Shown piece after piece: positions 34,784 to 45,803 of a stretch of DNA of 64,000 nucleotides. How positions within the stretch are numbered: position 1 is the stretch's first letter; each line of letters begins with the position of its first letter. A program made the translations under genes and the position numbers. The DNA is from Lepidodermella squamata (taxonomy: Eukaryota > Gastrotricha), in assembly GCA_047495785.1 (NCBI GenBank), contig JBLDXI010000074.1, positions 310,001 to 374,000 of the forward strand, written 5' to 3'. The notes under the pieces are model-generated. The model had not been told where the DNA came from. It saw only the letters and a list, made by a program, of their open reading frames with translations, and searched no databases.

Positions 34784-35307
34784 TTCGATGTGATGACTTC
34801 TGTAGGAAATAGCACTCAAAAATGGCAAATTTTCTCGAGAGCCGCAAAACAGCGCAAATGAAGGGCGCGCTCTTCCGCTCGAGAGTCATTTCACAACGTT
34901 ACAATGAACGCCTCTAGCATCGAGGCGTTAATGTAGCAGGAGTCGCGTTGTTTCGTGTCAATAGATAACGCTCGCTAACGCCACTCGAGTGACAGTGATT
35001 ATTTGCCAACAACAGGTAGTAATGACAGAACAATTAATTATATTACGAGTGCGCCGTTTCGCGTAACCTGCTCCCGCTTCTCCTGATAGAAGCCGAAATC
35101 GCCAGCGTCAAGCCGCTTTGGCTCGCCGAGCGCAACCTTAAAAGTTTGACGCTTCGGAACCCAATACATCCTCATTACCAGTATTTTGCGTTTATTTCAA
35201 GTTCAGAATTGGCACAAGATAGATAATTGCACAACCTTAAGTATAAATTATTGCATGGTAAAAGCGTTTTGTTTAAAGAGGTTCGGCGGGTGGGTTTATC
35301 CAGAATT

Positions 35308-35430
35308 TTAGGTGGTGATTTGCAGGTAGGCGAATCCCATTAGGAAGAATAGAACGGCGATGCCGAGGAAAACTATTACTGCTAGGACGAGGCCGTAGAT
35401 GTAGATCGTGTTCTTGTCGATGGATCCCAT
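35308..35430 (-). CDS. Membrane microprotein 7
   Basis: 40 residues, single exon: MGSIDKNTIYIYGLVLAVIV, a helix to FLMGFAYLQITT. An acceptor-like TTCAG lies about 30 bases before the ATG. Confidence 0.8.
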   Translation of the reverse strand: MGSIDKNTIYIYGLVLAVIVFLGIAVLFFLMGFAYLQITT

Positions 35431-35512
35431 GTTTCGTAGGTAGATTAGTCTGAACTTTAGCTTATTATGAACCTAGTTTAAATAATCGTTAAGAGTTAGC
35501 GCCAGTCATCTT

Positions 35513-35629
35513 TTAGCCGCTGCTATTTGAGATGATGAGCAAGACGAAAAAGACAATGATTCCCACGACAGCTAATACGCCCACGACTAGGCCGAAAGTG
35601 TAAATGGCATTGCTGTCGACAGAGCCCAT
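35513..35629 (-). CDS. Membrane microprotein 8
   Basis: 38 residues, single exon, the shortest: MGSVDSNAIYTFGLVVGVLA to FVLLIISNSSG. It lacks the MAxGY motif at the end of the helix and is only 82 bases from copy 7. Confidence 0.72.
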   Translation of the reverse strand: MGSVDSNAIYTFGLVVGVLAVVGIIVFFVLLIISNSSG

Positions 35630-36708
35630 TTCATCACGTATTGAAACAGGTCTAAAACAGTTTTGACAGTATTTTATATCGCGGTGAGAGACGCTTGCCT
35701 GAAGGTACCTGAAGGGCCCACAATATTTTGTTAATTGGATAGCAATATTTTCCTATCTACCAGGGAGCATCCGGTCAAGGACATCGGTAATCAAACAGAC
35801 GTCGAGACACGCGATATCGATTTCCTCACAACAAATAAGATGGGATCAAATTGTAAATACAGGAAGTGGTCAGTATTCCATCTGAAATCCTCCCGAGGGA
35901 AACATGTTTTCCCAACTCGTTTCAAATAATATGCAGAGCCGAGTAATACTGATAGCTGCAAGACTTCTACGTCAGAGTCCGATTGTGGACGACAAAAAAC
36001 TCGGATGGTTTGTTGCATTTCACAGTAGCTTGCTAATTGCTATTCAAGGCGGTGATTATCCGGTTTAGTGGTTTTCAAGTAGCGTGAAATGTTATTGTTT
36101 TGGATAATGAGTGACTACAAATGCCGATTATTTTTAAGGCGTCGTTTGCTTTACCGTTGGTTGCAACACCAATCAAGTGGCGTCTTGTGGAGTAAAGGTG
36201 ACCCAGTTGCATTGGAAAAAGTGATTATCTGCATAGTATTTTTGTGGCAGTGTTCGCAGTTGATTGAAATCATCTACGTCGATTTGATACAATGCATGAG
36301 ACGAACGGCACTTTTATCTCACGTAAGTTGAGCCAAGCAGTTCCAAACCGCAATCTTCATGGAGTTTACCTCGTATGAGTTGCTGATTTATTGGTTTTAA
36401 GAATCGAATTTTCAGCTGTTTAGCAAGAGTTGGGAAATCTTCTAATTGAGAACTGCCTCGTCAATTTGATCGTGGCCGCGACTTCGAATTTTGAGCTATG
36501 CCAAGGTTATGAAACCGCAGGGATTATTACACGAGTACTTTTCAAAACGCTTCTTGTTTTATTCAGCGAAATGATCCAATGAATGTTTGCTGGAAGCATT
36601 TCGTAGATGACTTCTAAGAGCTAATAATACCGGTGTAAAACCAAAAATTTTATTGTAATAAGTTGAATAAAATTGGGAGGGTCAAAAGTTCTAATCGAAA
36701 GATTTCTC

Positions 36709-36882
36709 TCAGCGCCCATCAAAAACGACAGGAGTTGGTGTCGTAGTAGCCATCGGTTGATTTTCTGGTACTTGCAAATAGCCGATCGCCATCAGAACGA
36801 ACAACGTCAAAATGCCCAACATTATGATGATTGCCAAGACAAGACCATAGACGTACACGGCATTCTTATTGACCGATCCCAT
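36709..36882 (-). CDS. Membrane microprotein 9
   Basis: 57 residues, single exon: MGSVNKNAVYVYGLVLAIII, a helix to LMAIGYLQ, then a Pro/Thr-rich tail (TTTPTPVVFDGR). GATTTCAG lies seven bases before the ATG, a likely splice acceptor for a 5' leader. Confidence 0.8.
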   Translation of the reverse strand: MGSVNKNAVYVYGLVLAIIIMLGILTLFVLMAIGYLQVPENQPMATTTPTPVVFDGR

Positions 36883-37780
36883 GTTATCTGAAATCCAGCG
36901 GAGAAGTCATTATCGAGAAAGAAGTAAAATAGGTTAATTTACCTGGAGCTTTGGAGGGTTTCAAGTTCCGTGGTTACCTCTTGAGCCGATTTACCTTTTG
37001 AATGGGCAGAATAATTGCGGTGATTAAGTAGAAAATAGCGCATGTAATGGCGCCCACTTGACGATACGTTATTGTAAGAAACGCCGCGTGATTTTGCGTG
37101 GTACACCCGAGTAATAACCATTTAGCATCATCATTAATAGATGGCAATCGACTATGATACCCGGTTTTGCGCATTGTTTTTGCCAACATCAAAACGGGAC
37201 GGGCAAGCGTGGCCCCCATTCATATGTCACGCTTAACAGGCCCTTTGTTTTACGAGCGCTACTAATTCTCCCTGTTTTTGTTAATGCTAGACATGGCGGG
37301 CGAAAAAGCGCCTCTTTGGCGATCAGCCATTTAGTAAGACAGGAGAACGCATGTCAATGGTAGGCGTGTTGCCAAATAGGTTGAGTCAACAATCAATTGT
37401 TGTTTGCTTTGCCATCACCATTGTTCAACAGGAACCACAATGACTTAATCCACCAAGTAAACGTTTTTTTCTCACCTGAACGCGTTTTCTGGTTCCGTTG
37501 CCGCGGAAAAAACTGATTAAGCTTATCAAGATTGACGCATTCAACAGTCAACACAATTTACTTGGCTTCTCGATTTTATTTTGCCCGAAAAATCTGAACT
37601 ATAACGAACACAATAATAATACGTGAACAGCAGTGGACTTTTCACCAAAATCAGATGAAAAATGAGTCTTCGAAGGAAGTTTTGAGGCTCTGGTTTCAGG
37701 CAGGATCTGAAGTAAAAAAGTGGATTGATACCAGGAGAAACGGAACGTTGTTGTGAAGATGATGCTGTCTGATTGACTTG

Positions 37781-37912
37781 TTAACCGCTGTTCGAAGTTC
37801 CGATGTAGGCGAATCCGATTAGCACAAATAGTGCTATCATCATTAGGAAGATGATTATGGCGAGGACCAAGCCGTAGAGAAAAATGGAGTTCTTATCCAC
37901 TTGCCCGCTCAT
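37781..37912 (-). CDS. Membrane microprotein 10
   Basis: 43 residues, single exon: MSGQVDKNSIFLYGLVLAII to FVLIGFAYIGTSNSG. CCACAG directly precedes TAATG, so a leader splice site at the start codon is likely. The frame extends upstream to 37975, but the extension does not fit the family. Confidence 0.78.
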   Translation of the reverse strand: MSGQVDKNSIFLYGLVLAIIIFLMMIALFVLIGFAYIGTSNSG

Positions 37913-38707
37913 TACTGTGGATAACAGCCTACTAAAATTTGAAACAAAATGGTAAAACAGTAATTTCAGCCACAAATATGCACCTTAGATAAATTAAGAG
38001 AGATCTGCTGCGTTCTGGTGGTACAATGCGCTAGCGAATCCTATCTCAGCGTCGCCTCTCAGCTGACAACAAGTCAAAGCTTCAAACATGATTTTATTTA
38101 CCGCAGCACTCGCAAGTCTGTCAATCGACTTGAGTGTGCCTTGTTCTGGGACGTTTGTAGAGAAGCGTCGGCCAGGAACGCGATACGGGCCTCTTAATCG
38201 CTCATTTTTGTTAGCTGGTAATGCGTGCGCGATTATTCCCCGTTAATGTTTACTTAGCGCACATGATACGCGGTAGATTAACACGCTCGCCCCAAGGACA
38301 TGTCCCTTTGAATACAACGAAAGACAAAACTGACTATCGGCACAAACGTAACAAAATCGAAAAATTGCTCACAAAAGGGCAGCTGGGATTTGATAACTAA
38401 GCATCCAGTACTGTTCCTTATAGTAATCTGGAGCCAGGAGTCTTCGTGTCCAAAAGCCTTGCCAACACCGCCAATATCTCGCTATTCGGTAAGAGTCCAA
38501 GAAACAAGAAACTCATGGTTAAAAAGCCTTCCTTTATTCTTTCATCAGTAAAAATTTAATTCAGTTGAAAACGGATATTTCGCATATAAGGATAACTGAG
38601 CATTTTGAGCATGATATAATACTGGCACATGATATGATATGAATTAGGAATGTCTTTGTTTGCTGCTTCCGCTGGTTTTTGTCGCAAATTTGCTGCAGCG
38701 TTGTGTT

Positions 38708-38929
38708 TCAGAAAGCTTGGCCCGTTTTTTGGAAGTATCCGATACCTGTAACGTGAACGACGCATTAGTTTAACTTTCTTTGTGGATTTTAAAATTGTTA
38801 CGTAGCTGACATGGGAAGTGCTATGGGCCGCTTACCTAGCATGAAGAAGAGTACGGCTATTCCGAGAAACACGATCACCGCAAGTACGAATGTGTATATT
38901 GCGATTGTAGTGTAAGACAGCGATCCCAT
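38708..38929 (-). CDS. Membrane microprotein 11, two exons
   Basis: Exons 38929-38836 and 38745-38708 total 132 bases and 43 residues: MGSLSYTTIAIYTFVLAVIV, a helix to FFML, then GIGYFQKTGQAF. The intron splits codon 32 in phase 1, exactly where the last intron of copy 6 lies. The DKN motif is replaced by SYTT. Confidence 0.78.
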
Positions 38930-39114
38930 TTATCAACCCGTGCCAGATTAGGTTCTGCAGATTAATATGTCAGGGGTAAAGACGGGATCAGAGGAGATGG
39001 GGTTGAAACCGAAAATCCTGTACAGAAAATCCTATAAAGACAGGGTAACTCAGTTATTACCGAAATTGGGAATGTTAGTCAAGTGAAAGGTTGCATGGGG
39101 TTATTAGAAAAAGC

Positions 39115-39299
39115 TCAAGTTGAAGATGTTGTGGCTTGGAAGAAGCCGATGCCCATCAGCAGGAACAAAATCGCAATTCCTGGAATAAAATCGTGTGCAA
39201 GTTCCGCATTTCACTCAAGTCGAAAAATTTACCGAAAAATATGATTGCGGCAAGGATCAATCCGTAGATCCAGATGACGTTCTTGGAAATCGTGCCCAT
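39115..39299 (-). CDS. Membrane microprotein 12, two exons
   Basis: Exons 39299-39233 and 39179-39115 total 132 bases and 43 residues: MGTISKNVIWIYGLILAAII, then FFG/IAILFLLMGIGFFQ and a TTSST end. Its intron splits codon 23 in phase 1, a position not used in the other copies. Confidence 0.8.
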
Positions 39300-40114
39300 T
39301 ATTGGCGAGAGATTAAACTCCAATTATCGAGGCTCACGACAAATGTAGCCAAGTGATGAAAGCAGACGGAGCTTATGTCCGGCAATTATTTAGTGTCTTG
39401 TGATGATATTAGGAAACGCTGATTGACACTTGTCCGGCGAACAAGCGTCAAGTTACCAAGCAAGAGCTTGTCCATTCTTTACAAATGACAGGCCGTAATC
39501 TGATGCGTTTTCTTCATACAACATGTCCACGCCCGTTTTTCGCCCGCTCATGTTAGCTACTCTTCATTTTCTCTTTGTTCGTTGCGCCATTCATCGGTTT
39601 CATGACTGCGTGTTTACCTGGCGAAGCGTCGTTATGTTATCTTAGCAATATTTTGACAAATTACGCTCTGCAAACACGCATGGTAACGCTGAGGTGATTT
39701 TTACCGGTGTCATATCAAGGCGCCTTTTGTTTTTGTCACTCTTTCATTATTATCTGTTGCTGTGATTGTTGGCACCTCGTAAAATCAGTGTTGACTTCTG
39801 TGTGTTTACGCAAGCATTATACCAAACCGTATATACCGATCGGCGCGTCCATTTTCAAGATGCGCGTGCGATTGGCGTTGTTTTCCGGCCGCACGACTGC
39901 AAACCGGAGACGCCTTTTAACACGTTTCCGGTTTTGTTTTTATCGTTTTTGCCACTGTATTCACAAAAGGCGTTCCCCTTTTTATTGCTCCTCCTACCGC
40001 GCTACTTCTTCACAACCCAGTTTTTACCTCTCGCCGACAACTTCGCTTCCGAAAACGCAGGTAAGCTTCCGATTATTTTTGGTACTTCGAGAATTAGAGA
40101 CATCTTTTTCAGGC

Positions 40115-40333
40115 ATGTCTGTTGGAACGCGCGAAGTCCTGATCTATTCCTTCATCCTCTTGGTTGTGATATTCCTCGGTATCACTGTCGCTTTCGTTCT
40201 CATGGGAGTGGGGTTTTTCAACAGCAACAGCTCGTCCCTCTCGAGGTCACTAACCCTAAGCGGCGCACCTCCGCAAATCTCGCCTACCGCCTTCATCCCA
40301 AACGGACCGCCAAACTACTTCCTGCAGGGCTGA
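40115..40333 (+). CDS. Membrane microprotein 13, plus strand
   Basis: 72 residues: MSVGTREVLIYSFILLVVIF, a helix to FVLMGVGFFNSN, then a Ser/Pro-rich tail ending NYFLQG. TTTTTCAG lies two bases before the ATG, so a leader is probably spliced on there. This is the only copy on the plus strand and marks one end of the array. The frame is open far upstream but without family features. Confidence 0.75.
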   Translation: MSVGTREVLIYSFILLVVIFLGITVAFVLMGVGFFNSNSSSLSRSLTLSGAPPQISPTAFIPNGPPNYFLQG

Positions 40334-40711
40334 ATGGAGCGAAGTCAACTGCACTCGACTGCAATAACTTAGTATAACCGCACTTTGCTATTACCTTTCT
40401 ACTCTGCCCTAATTATTAGACACTTGTGCCTTTTCGTCTTTCTGCGCAAAAATTACAAAGAAATGGCTGAAAGCTGATCTTAACATTTTTCTAAGCGACA
40501 TCGCTGCTTTTCGAGGTGATATTTTTTCGATGAAAATTTCGTGTAGAAGGGGAAGGGTCTAAGAATTCCTCTTAGCCTCCCCTTTTCCTCCTCTCGGCCT
40601 TGCTCAAATCACCTCGAATCAATGTGCGATTTTTTTCTATCGACTCTGTGCCATTGTAGATATAGCTGTTTTTTTCTTGTCGCGTATTCTTCGGACAATT
40701 TAACAATATGT

Positions 40712-40723
40712 AATAAAAATAAA
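40712..40723 (+). terminator. Polyadenylation signals after microprotein 13
   Basis: Two AATAAA hexamers stand side by side about 380 bases after the stop at 40333. The stretch 40334-41187 otherwise holds only AT-rich DNA. Confidence 0.5.
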
Positions 40724-41187
40724 TTCAACGAACATTTATTTATTAGTCTTAAGTTTTGTTATAATATCACAGCGTAATAATTCAGTTAATATCATGATTA
40801 AAAAAAATCAAATAATCAGTGAAACGCGGGTGAGTCCAGCTAAAACAAGTAAAATCATACCGTGGCAAGCTAATCAGCGATATATCACAGGAGAAGAGGA
40901 TCACAAGTTTAAAATTTGGCTCTATGATCATCCCACATGAAATCAGTGAAAAAAAAAGAAATATTCAGTATCACAGGAATTAATGGCAATTTTTTGTATA
41001 TCACAATGGCTAAAATCAAGGAGAAATATCAGCGTGTTTTTTTGTTACTTTTCGAATATTTCGAATGTTTATAAGGTTGTTTCATTGAGTCACCAGCAAT
41101 TGAAATAGATTGTTATTGTGGCTTGTAAATAATTGAAATTCTAAAAGCATCGATTAAGTACATTTTTCCCGATAATTTTTTCCGCGT

Positions 41188-44100
41188 TCATGAGTTCTGC
41201 ATGGTTTCTAAAAATAGCAGTTGATCCACGAGAAAGGCGTCGTGGGTGTTGCCGAGCATGCGTTTAAGGTCGTTTGAAATGCGCTGCTCATTGTTGTCAC
41301 CGCCGTTTGACGATCGCGCATCCTTAAGGTAGTCGTAGACTTGGCGGAATTTAACCGGCCCCAACTTGCGCTCACAGTCATTTCTCATCGCCTTGATTTT
41401 AGATTGGCGGGCCTGCGGTCCAAAAGCTCGCGATGTATCCTCATCGACAAAAGTCATACTCCGATCTGAAAATCATGAAAAATGTCAAATGAATGTATGT
41501 TAAGGTTGATATTGAATTGATTGATTGATTGATTGAATTGAATTGAATTGAATTGATATTGAAGGAAAGGAAAGGAAAGGAAAGGAAAGGAAAGGAAAGG
41601 AAAGGAAAGGAAAGGAAAGGAAAGGAAAGGAAAGGAAAGGAAAGGAAAGGAAAGGAAAGGAAAGGAAAGGAAAGGAAAGGAAAGGAAAGGAAAGGAAAGG
41701 AAAGGAAAGGAAAGGAAAGGAAAGGAAAGGAAAGGAAAGGAAAGATGAAAATCGTAACTAACTTGGCATTGAGGGTCGGGTGAGAACTGTAGCCATGTAA
41801 TTAGCCAATTCAGTTCGATCATCTTCTTGATGAATAGGACCGTCATATTGACCCTCCTGTGCGACAAAGCGAATCCGTTGTTGCTTCCCACTATTCGCAA
41901 AACCCGGGAGGTTTCTTGACCCAGACGCAGCTCTAGGATTGAATGACTGGCTAACCATAGGCTGGCCACCGTTTGACGCTTCCGAATCTTCGAATTCATC
42001 GTAGTACGAGTAGTAGTAATCAGCGATTTGAGGATTAACCGGGATGCCGTTTTGAAATTCCAACTCTTTCGAGGCATCCTTGTATACGTCCTTTTTCATG
42101 GGCGTGATAGGCCGATCGTCGCGTTTGGTGGGCCCGACGGATCGCGATAACAGGTCGCCTTCGCCGAGGAAGCTGTGGCGTTTCGGGTGATCAGGGTGCT
42201 CGACTGAATACTCGACGCTGTATTCGACCTGGTTAGGGCCGTCTTGTGAAATGACGACAGACTTTCGAGGGGCTTGGAGAGATGTCCCTTGCACAGAATC
42301 GCGAATGCCATCTTTCATCGCTTTTTGCGTAATATATGTCTCATGGGTAACTTGCCTGTGGGGAAAGGAAAGAGTAAATAAAAAAATGCAGACGATTTTT
42401 CAAGCAAATTCAAATTGAAAATTCAAGCATATGTCTAAATTCTCTCCAAGGAAAATGAGAAAAAATTAGTTCAGCCAATTTTTGAATGAGGATTAGCTCG
42501 AAATTCAAATAATTTTCCCAAAAATTTACTTTTTCAAAATTATTTGGTACGCTGTAAATTCCCCGAGTATGTGGCGTTTATTTTAAGATTATTGCAATAA
42601 ACCCGTTCGAGAAAAATTACAAATTAAATTTTTATATTTTTTTAGTACGTACACTTTATTTTCACTAACTTTTCAGTTTAATTTAAATTTTCAATAAAAT
42701 CTTGATAGAAATTTGGGGCTTTTAACATAATTTTCCAAATTTTGAAATTTTATGAAATTTACTTCAAGGCATGGGCCTTTCTGTCCGCCTCGCTCCGTTT
42801 CCGAAGCAGCATCTGCTGTTTGGGCGATAGGTTGTTCAATCCGAACTCGCGCTCTGCCTCTTTCGCCTGTCGATACTCCTCCTCCTCGGCCGCAGCGGCT
42901 GCCGATGAATCATTCTCGGTTGAAGTATTGGGGCTAACACGTCGGATCGTGCCCGATGCCTGCGGTAGCTGTTGAGACTTGTTGAGCTGGTCGGACGTCT
43001 CGTAAGACGCTTTAAACCCAGCGTTTTCCCTCGTTTGCTTCAGCGACCGCCTGAAAAACGAGTACGATAGACGGCGATCAATAATTTGTTTATACGCGAC
43101 GCCTCACGCGCCTAAATTGTTATACTTCAAAAAGAGCTACGCCTTGAATAATTAAACGCATACTTCCGCGCACAGTGACAAACTGGCTGTTAAAACTAAC
43201 AAGTAAACAACGGCGCACGGACGCTATTCCGCTCAGGGTGTGCGAAAAATAATAAACTCACAAAAATTCGGCCTCGGCAGCCGCGATATCCTCAGCGTTG
43301 GGTGCTGGGTTTGTGGACGCTTTCACCGACATTTGGGTCGGCTCACGCTTCACAGCGCTGGGAGCTTTGATAGTACTGGTCGCGGTCTTCAAACGCGGAG
43401 TTTTCGCCGCCTGAACAGGGCCTGCTGCTGACTTATTCCCGGCAGGAGCAGCAGGAACTTTCTTAGCTGTTCCGGGCGTAGCTTTACTGCCGGATGACGG
43501 CTTTTCGGCAGGGGGCTCGACCACAGTCACAGATTTAGCTTTGACTGTACCGGAAGCCTCAGCTTTGATTGTACCTGCTGAGGCTGGTTTAGCTTTTACT
43601 GTCGCATCGTTGCCAGTTACCGGTTGAAGAGTTGAATTACCGTCCTGTGGCTGGTCTGATGTACTGAATCCCATTGTCCGCCGTAAATCCTCTAAATGGG
43701 CAGGTTCATTTCTGAATAAGGCAAAATGCGCGGCATTGCATTGTCGAGAATTAATGGCAAAATTACTAACATCAACTGTGAAATATCTCGAGCCTCCTTC
43801 TCTAATTGTTCACTGGAAGTTTTCTGGCTTACGGCAGCGCCACCGGTCTCGAGCTGGCTTTTTAATCTCTCAATTTGGGCAGACATGAATGGAATTTGCA
43901 ATATTTCACTTGCTGAAGGTCTCTTGTGTATGTCACGTGTCAATATTCTGAAAAACATTAATTCTAAATTCAAGTCTGTACGATTCGAAAGTTCGACTTA
44001 CTTCAAGTAAATGTCATTCAGTTCCGGAGAGTATCTCGACGGCAACTTAGGAATTTCGCCTTCTACGATTTTGTACATAACACCCATCAAGCCTTGCCCC

Positions 44101-44922
44101 TCGAAAGCGTGATTCAAAGTGCAGAGTTCGAATAGAATGCATCCCACAGACCTGTCACGATGAATGCTAGTGATTATCAGAGTGATAAATACGTTGGCGA
44201 AATCTTACCACATATCTGATTTAGAGTTATAACCATCGTGTTTCAAAACTTCTGGGCTCATGTAATAAGGCGTGCCCGTGAATGTTGAAGCCATATCCAT
44301 TGTTCCCATTAAAACTCGGGAAATGCCAAAATCTCCCAGTTTGATCATGTCGTTTTTGAGAAAGACATTCCTGTGCATGATAAAACTGAGAAACAGCTCA
44401 ACTCGGCTGAAATAAAAATTACCCCGTAGTGAGATCACGATGTAGAATACGCCTGTTGTGAATATATTCAACAGCTAGCATCAACTGGACAAACCAATCC
44501 AAGACCGTCTGCTCTTCGAAGAATGCTGATTTCTTTTTTGCATCAGAAATTTTCGTTTTCAAGTCGCCACCTTCACAAAACTCAGTTACGATGCAAAACA
44601 ATTCATTGTCAAAGAAGCTATCGTAAAATTTGACAATAGCGGGATGGTTAAGTTTTGATAATAGTCTTCCTTCCTTGATTGCATCGAGAGTCTCATCAGG
44701 GGCGATGTCCCCAACTGACATCTGCTTAGCAACCTTCCATTCTTCTTTCGAACCCGGGGGAGCTTTCAGGTCTTTCACCAAATAAGCAGTACCAAAGTTG
44801 CCACTTCCTAATTTTCGATGCAGCTCATATCTGTTGGCTAGAACTCGAGTGCCAGAAAAAGTTCCACTGCCGAATGTGGCAGACTGCTGTAACGTAGATT
44901 GTTGTTCTCCAGTTGAAGTCAT
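41188..44922 (-). CDS. NEK11-like protein kinase
   Basis: Eight exons: 44922-44423, 44370-44209, 44151-44002, 43947-43771, 43711-43262, 43050-42763, 42355-41763 and 41465-41188. They total 2598 bases and 865 residues. The kinase domain starts YELHRKLGSGNFGTAYLV, with ATP-site Lys in WKVAKQMSVGD, LNHPAIVKFYDSFF, IKLGDFGISRVLMGTMDM and GTPYYMSPEVLKHDGYNSKS. The wording fits NEK11, a DNA-damage and cell-cycle kinase. The catalytic loop across the first intron reads HRDLTTGN where HRDLKxxN is expected, so the Lys is replaced by Thr. The tail is Ala/Pro-rich, then acidic, and ends in a conserved-looking helix block (KLGPVKFRQVYDYLKDARS). The exon 4 donor could also be six bases earlier. Confidence 0.82.
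41511..41558. repeat. TTGAA/TTGA simple repeat
   Basis: A run of TTGAT and TTGAA units directly precedes the GGAAA microsatellite in the last intron of the kinase gene. Confidence 0.7.
41562..41744. repeat. (GGAAA)n microsatellite, about 36 units
   Basis: Roughly 180 bases of uninterrupted GGAAA on the plus strand lie inside the last intron of the NEK11-like gene. Open frames across it (KERKG and LSFPF repeats) are artefacts of the repeat. Perfect purity suggests recent growth. Confidence 0.95.
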
Positions 44923-45803
44923 TAAAGAAAAACAACAGCGATAACCATCTCAAGACATAATACACTAAATAACATGAAACATGATGAATTTTAGAATTCA
45001 GCAAGCAACATCTGACAAGTCGCTTCTTGCGAAACGCATTAGATTCAGAGTTCATGATCAAGATTATCAAATACTTATAACTCGACAGCTGAATTATTTT
45101 TCAGCATAAATCGAAAACAGAAGATATATTCATAGCAGCTCTCAGCTACGACATGCAGCTACGACTAGCCATGACTTAGGCTCAACCCACGCTAAGTGTC
45201 TGATTTTCTGGCAAATTAAGTCCATCCTTGAAGAAACAGATGCAGAAAATATATAGAAATCTTTAAAATGCACCGCGGAATGGCATTACTAGTTACTAGT
45301 TACCACCAAGCATTAAGCATTATGCTTACGAAATGGATGCTATCACCAGCCTCTTTTTTCGTCGCCTCAGGATCAGGATCAGGATCAGGAATTACGATTT
45401 CTCCTCGCCCTGACGGACTCAAGCTTTCGCCATAAGGCGGAGCTTGTGAGAAAATCGCGAGCTTACGCTCTAGGAAAGTTTGAACTGGTTTACTAACTAC
45501 TTGATTGAAATCCCTACCCCTGGTACTCCAGTTATTGCTGACTGTTTCTCCAGGGCCCAGGCATTAGTGCCCAGGTGGCTTTTCCACTCACTCAGCGAAG
45601 CCTACAACGCCGTCGTAGCAAGAAAGCTACCAAAAGACTAGTTGGAGAATTATTTACAAGAGTAGAGATAATTTACAAGAGGTAATTCCACGGAGCTAAA
45701 ATATAGATAATTTAATGACGGAGCTATAAAAGAAAATAAAGTATATTACATTTGGTTGAGTATAGGCTTTTGAAAAATATAAATAGAAATTTGGAAAACT
45801 CAT
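44923..45803. other. Non-coding stretch between kinase gene and LINE ORF
   Basis: It probably includes the kinase promoter and the LINE 3' UTR. A short AGGATC/GATCAG repeat stands at about 45366-45390. No gene is recognised. Confidence 0.4.

Larger units (their letters stand above)
31447..40333. other. Array of 13 single-pass membrane microprotein genes
   Basis: Thirteen short genes of one family lie within 8.9 kb, twelve on the minus strand and the last on the plus. Typical products have 40-43 residues: a polar start (MGSxDKN), an aromatic pair (YxYGL), one hydrophobic helix of about 25 residues with a central Gly, then MAxGY and a short polar tail. No signal cleavage site or other domain is present. 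Spacing is 0.1-1.1 kb, and the DNA between genes shows no other coding content. By size and shape they could be regulators of a membrane pump or channel, but that is only analogy. Confidence 0.85.

Noticed and set aside
35735-36331. Short frames in the spacer between microproteins 8 and 9, checked as further family members
   Set aside because: None has the hydrophobic helix or the YGL/MAxGY motifs.
32340-39300. N-myristoylation of the MGS/MGT starts of the microproteins
   Set aside because: In most copies the residue needed at the fifth position after Gly is Lys, which does not fit the usual N-myristoyltransferase pattern.
39707-40114. Upstream extension of microprotein 13 to a 208-residue protein
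   Set aside because: The added part is Cys/Phe-rich chance sequence without family similarity, and a TTTTTCAG acceptor stands just before the family-type ATG.
41454-42077. Long open frames of LSFPF and KERKG repeats on both strands
   Set aside because: They arise from translating the GGAAA microsatellite. The true coding parts are the flanking exons of the NEK11-like gene.
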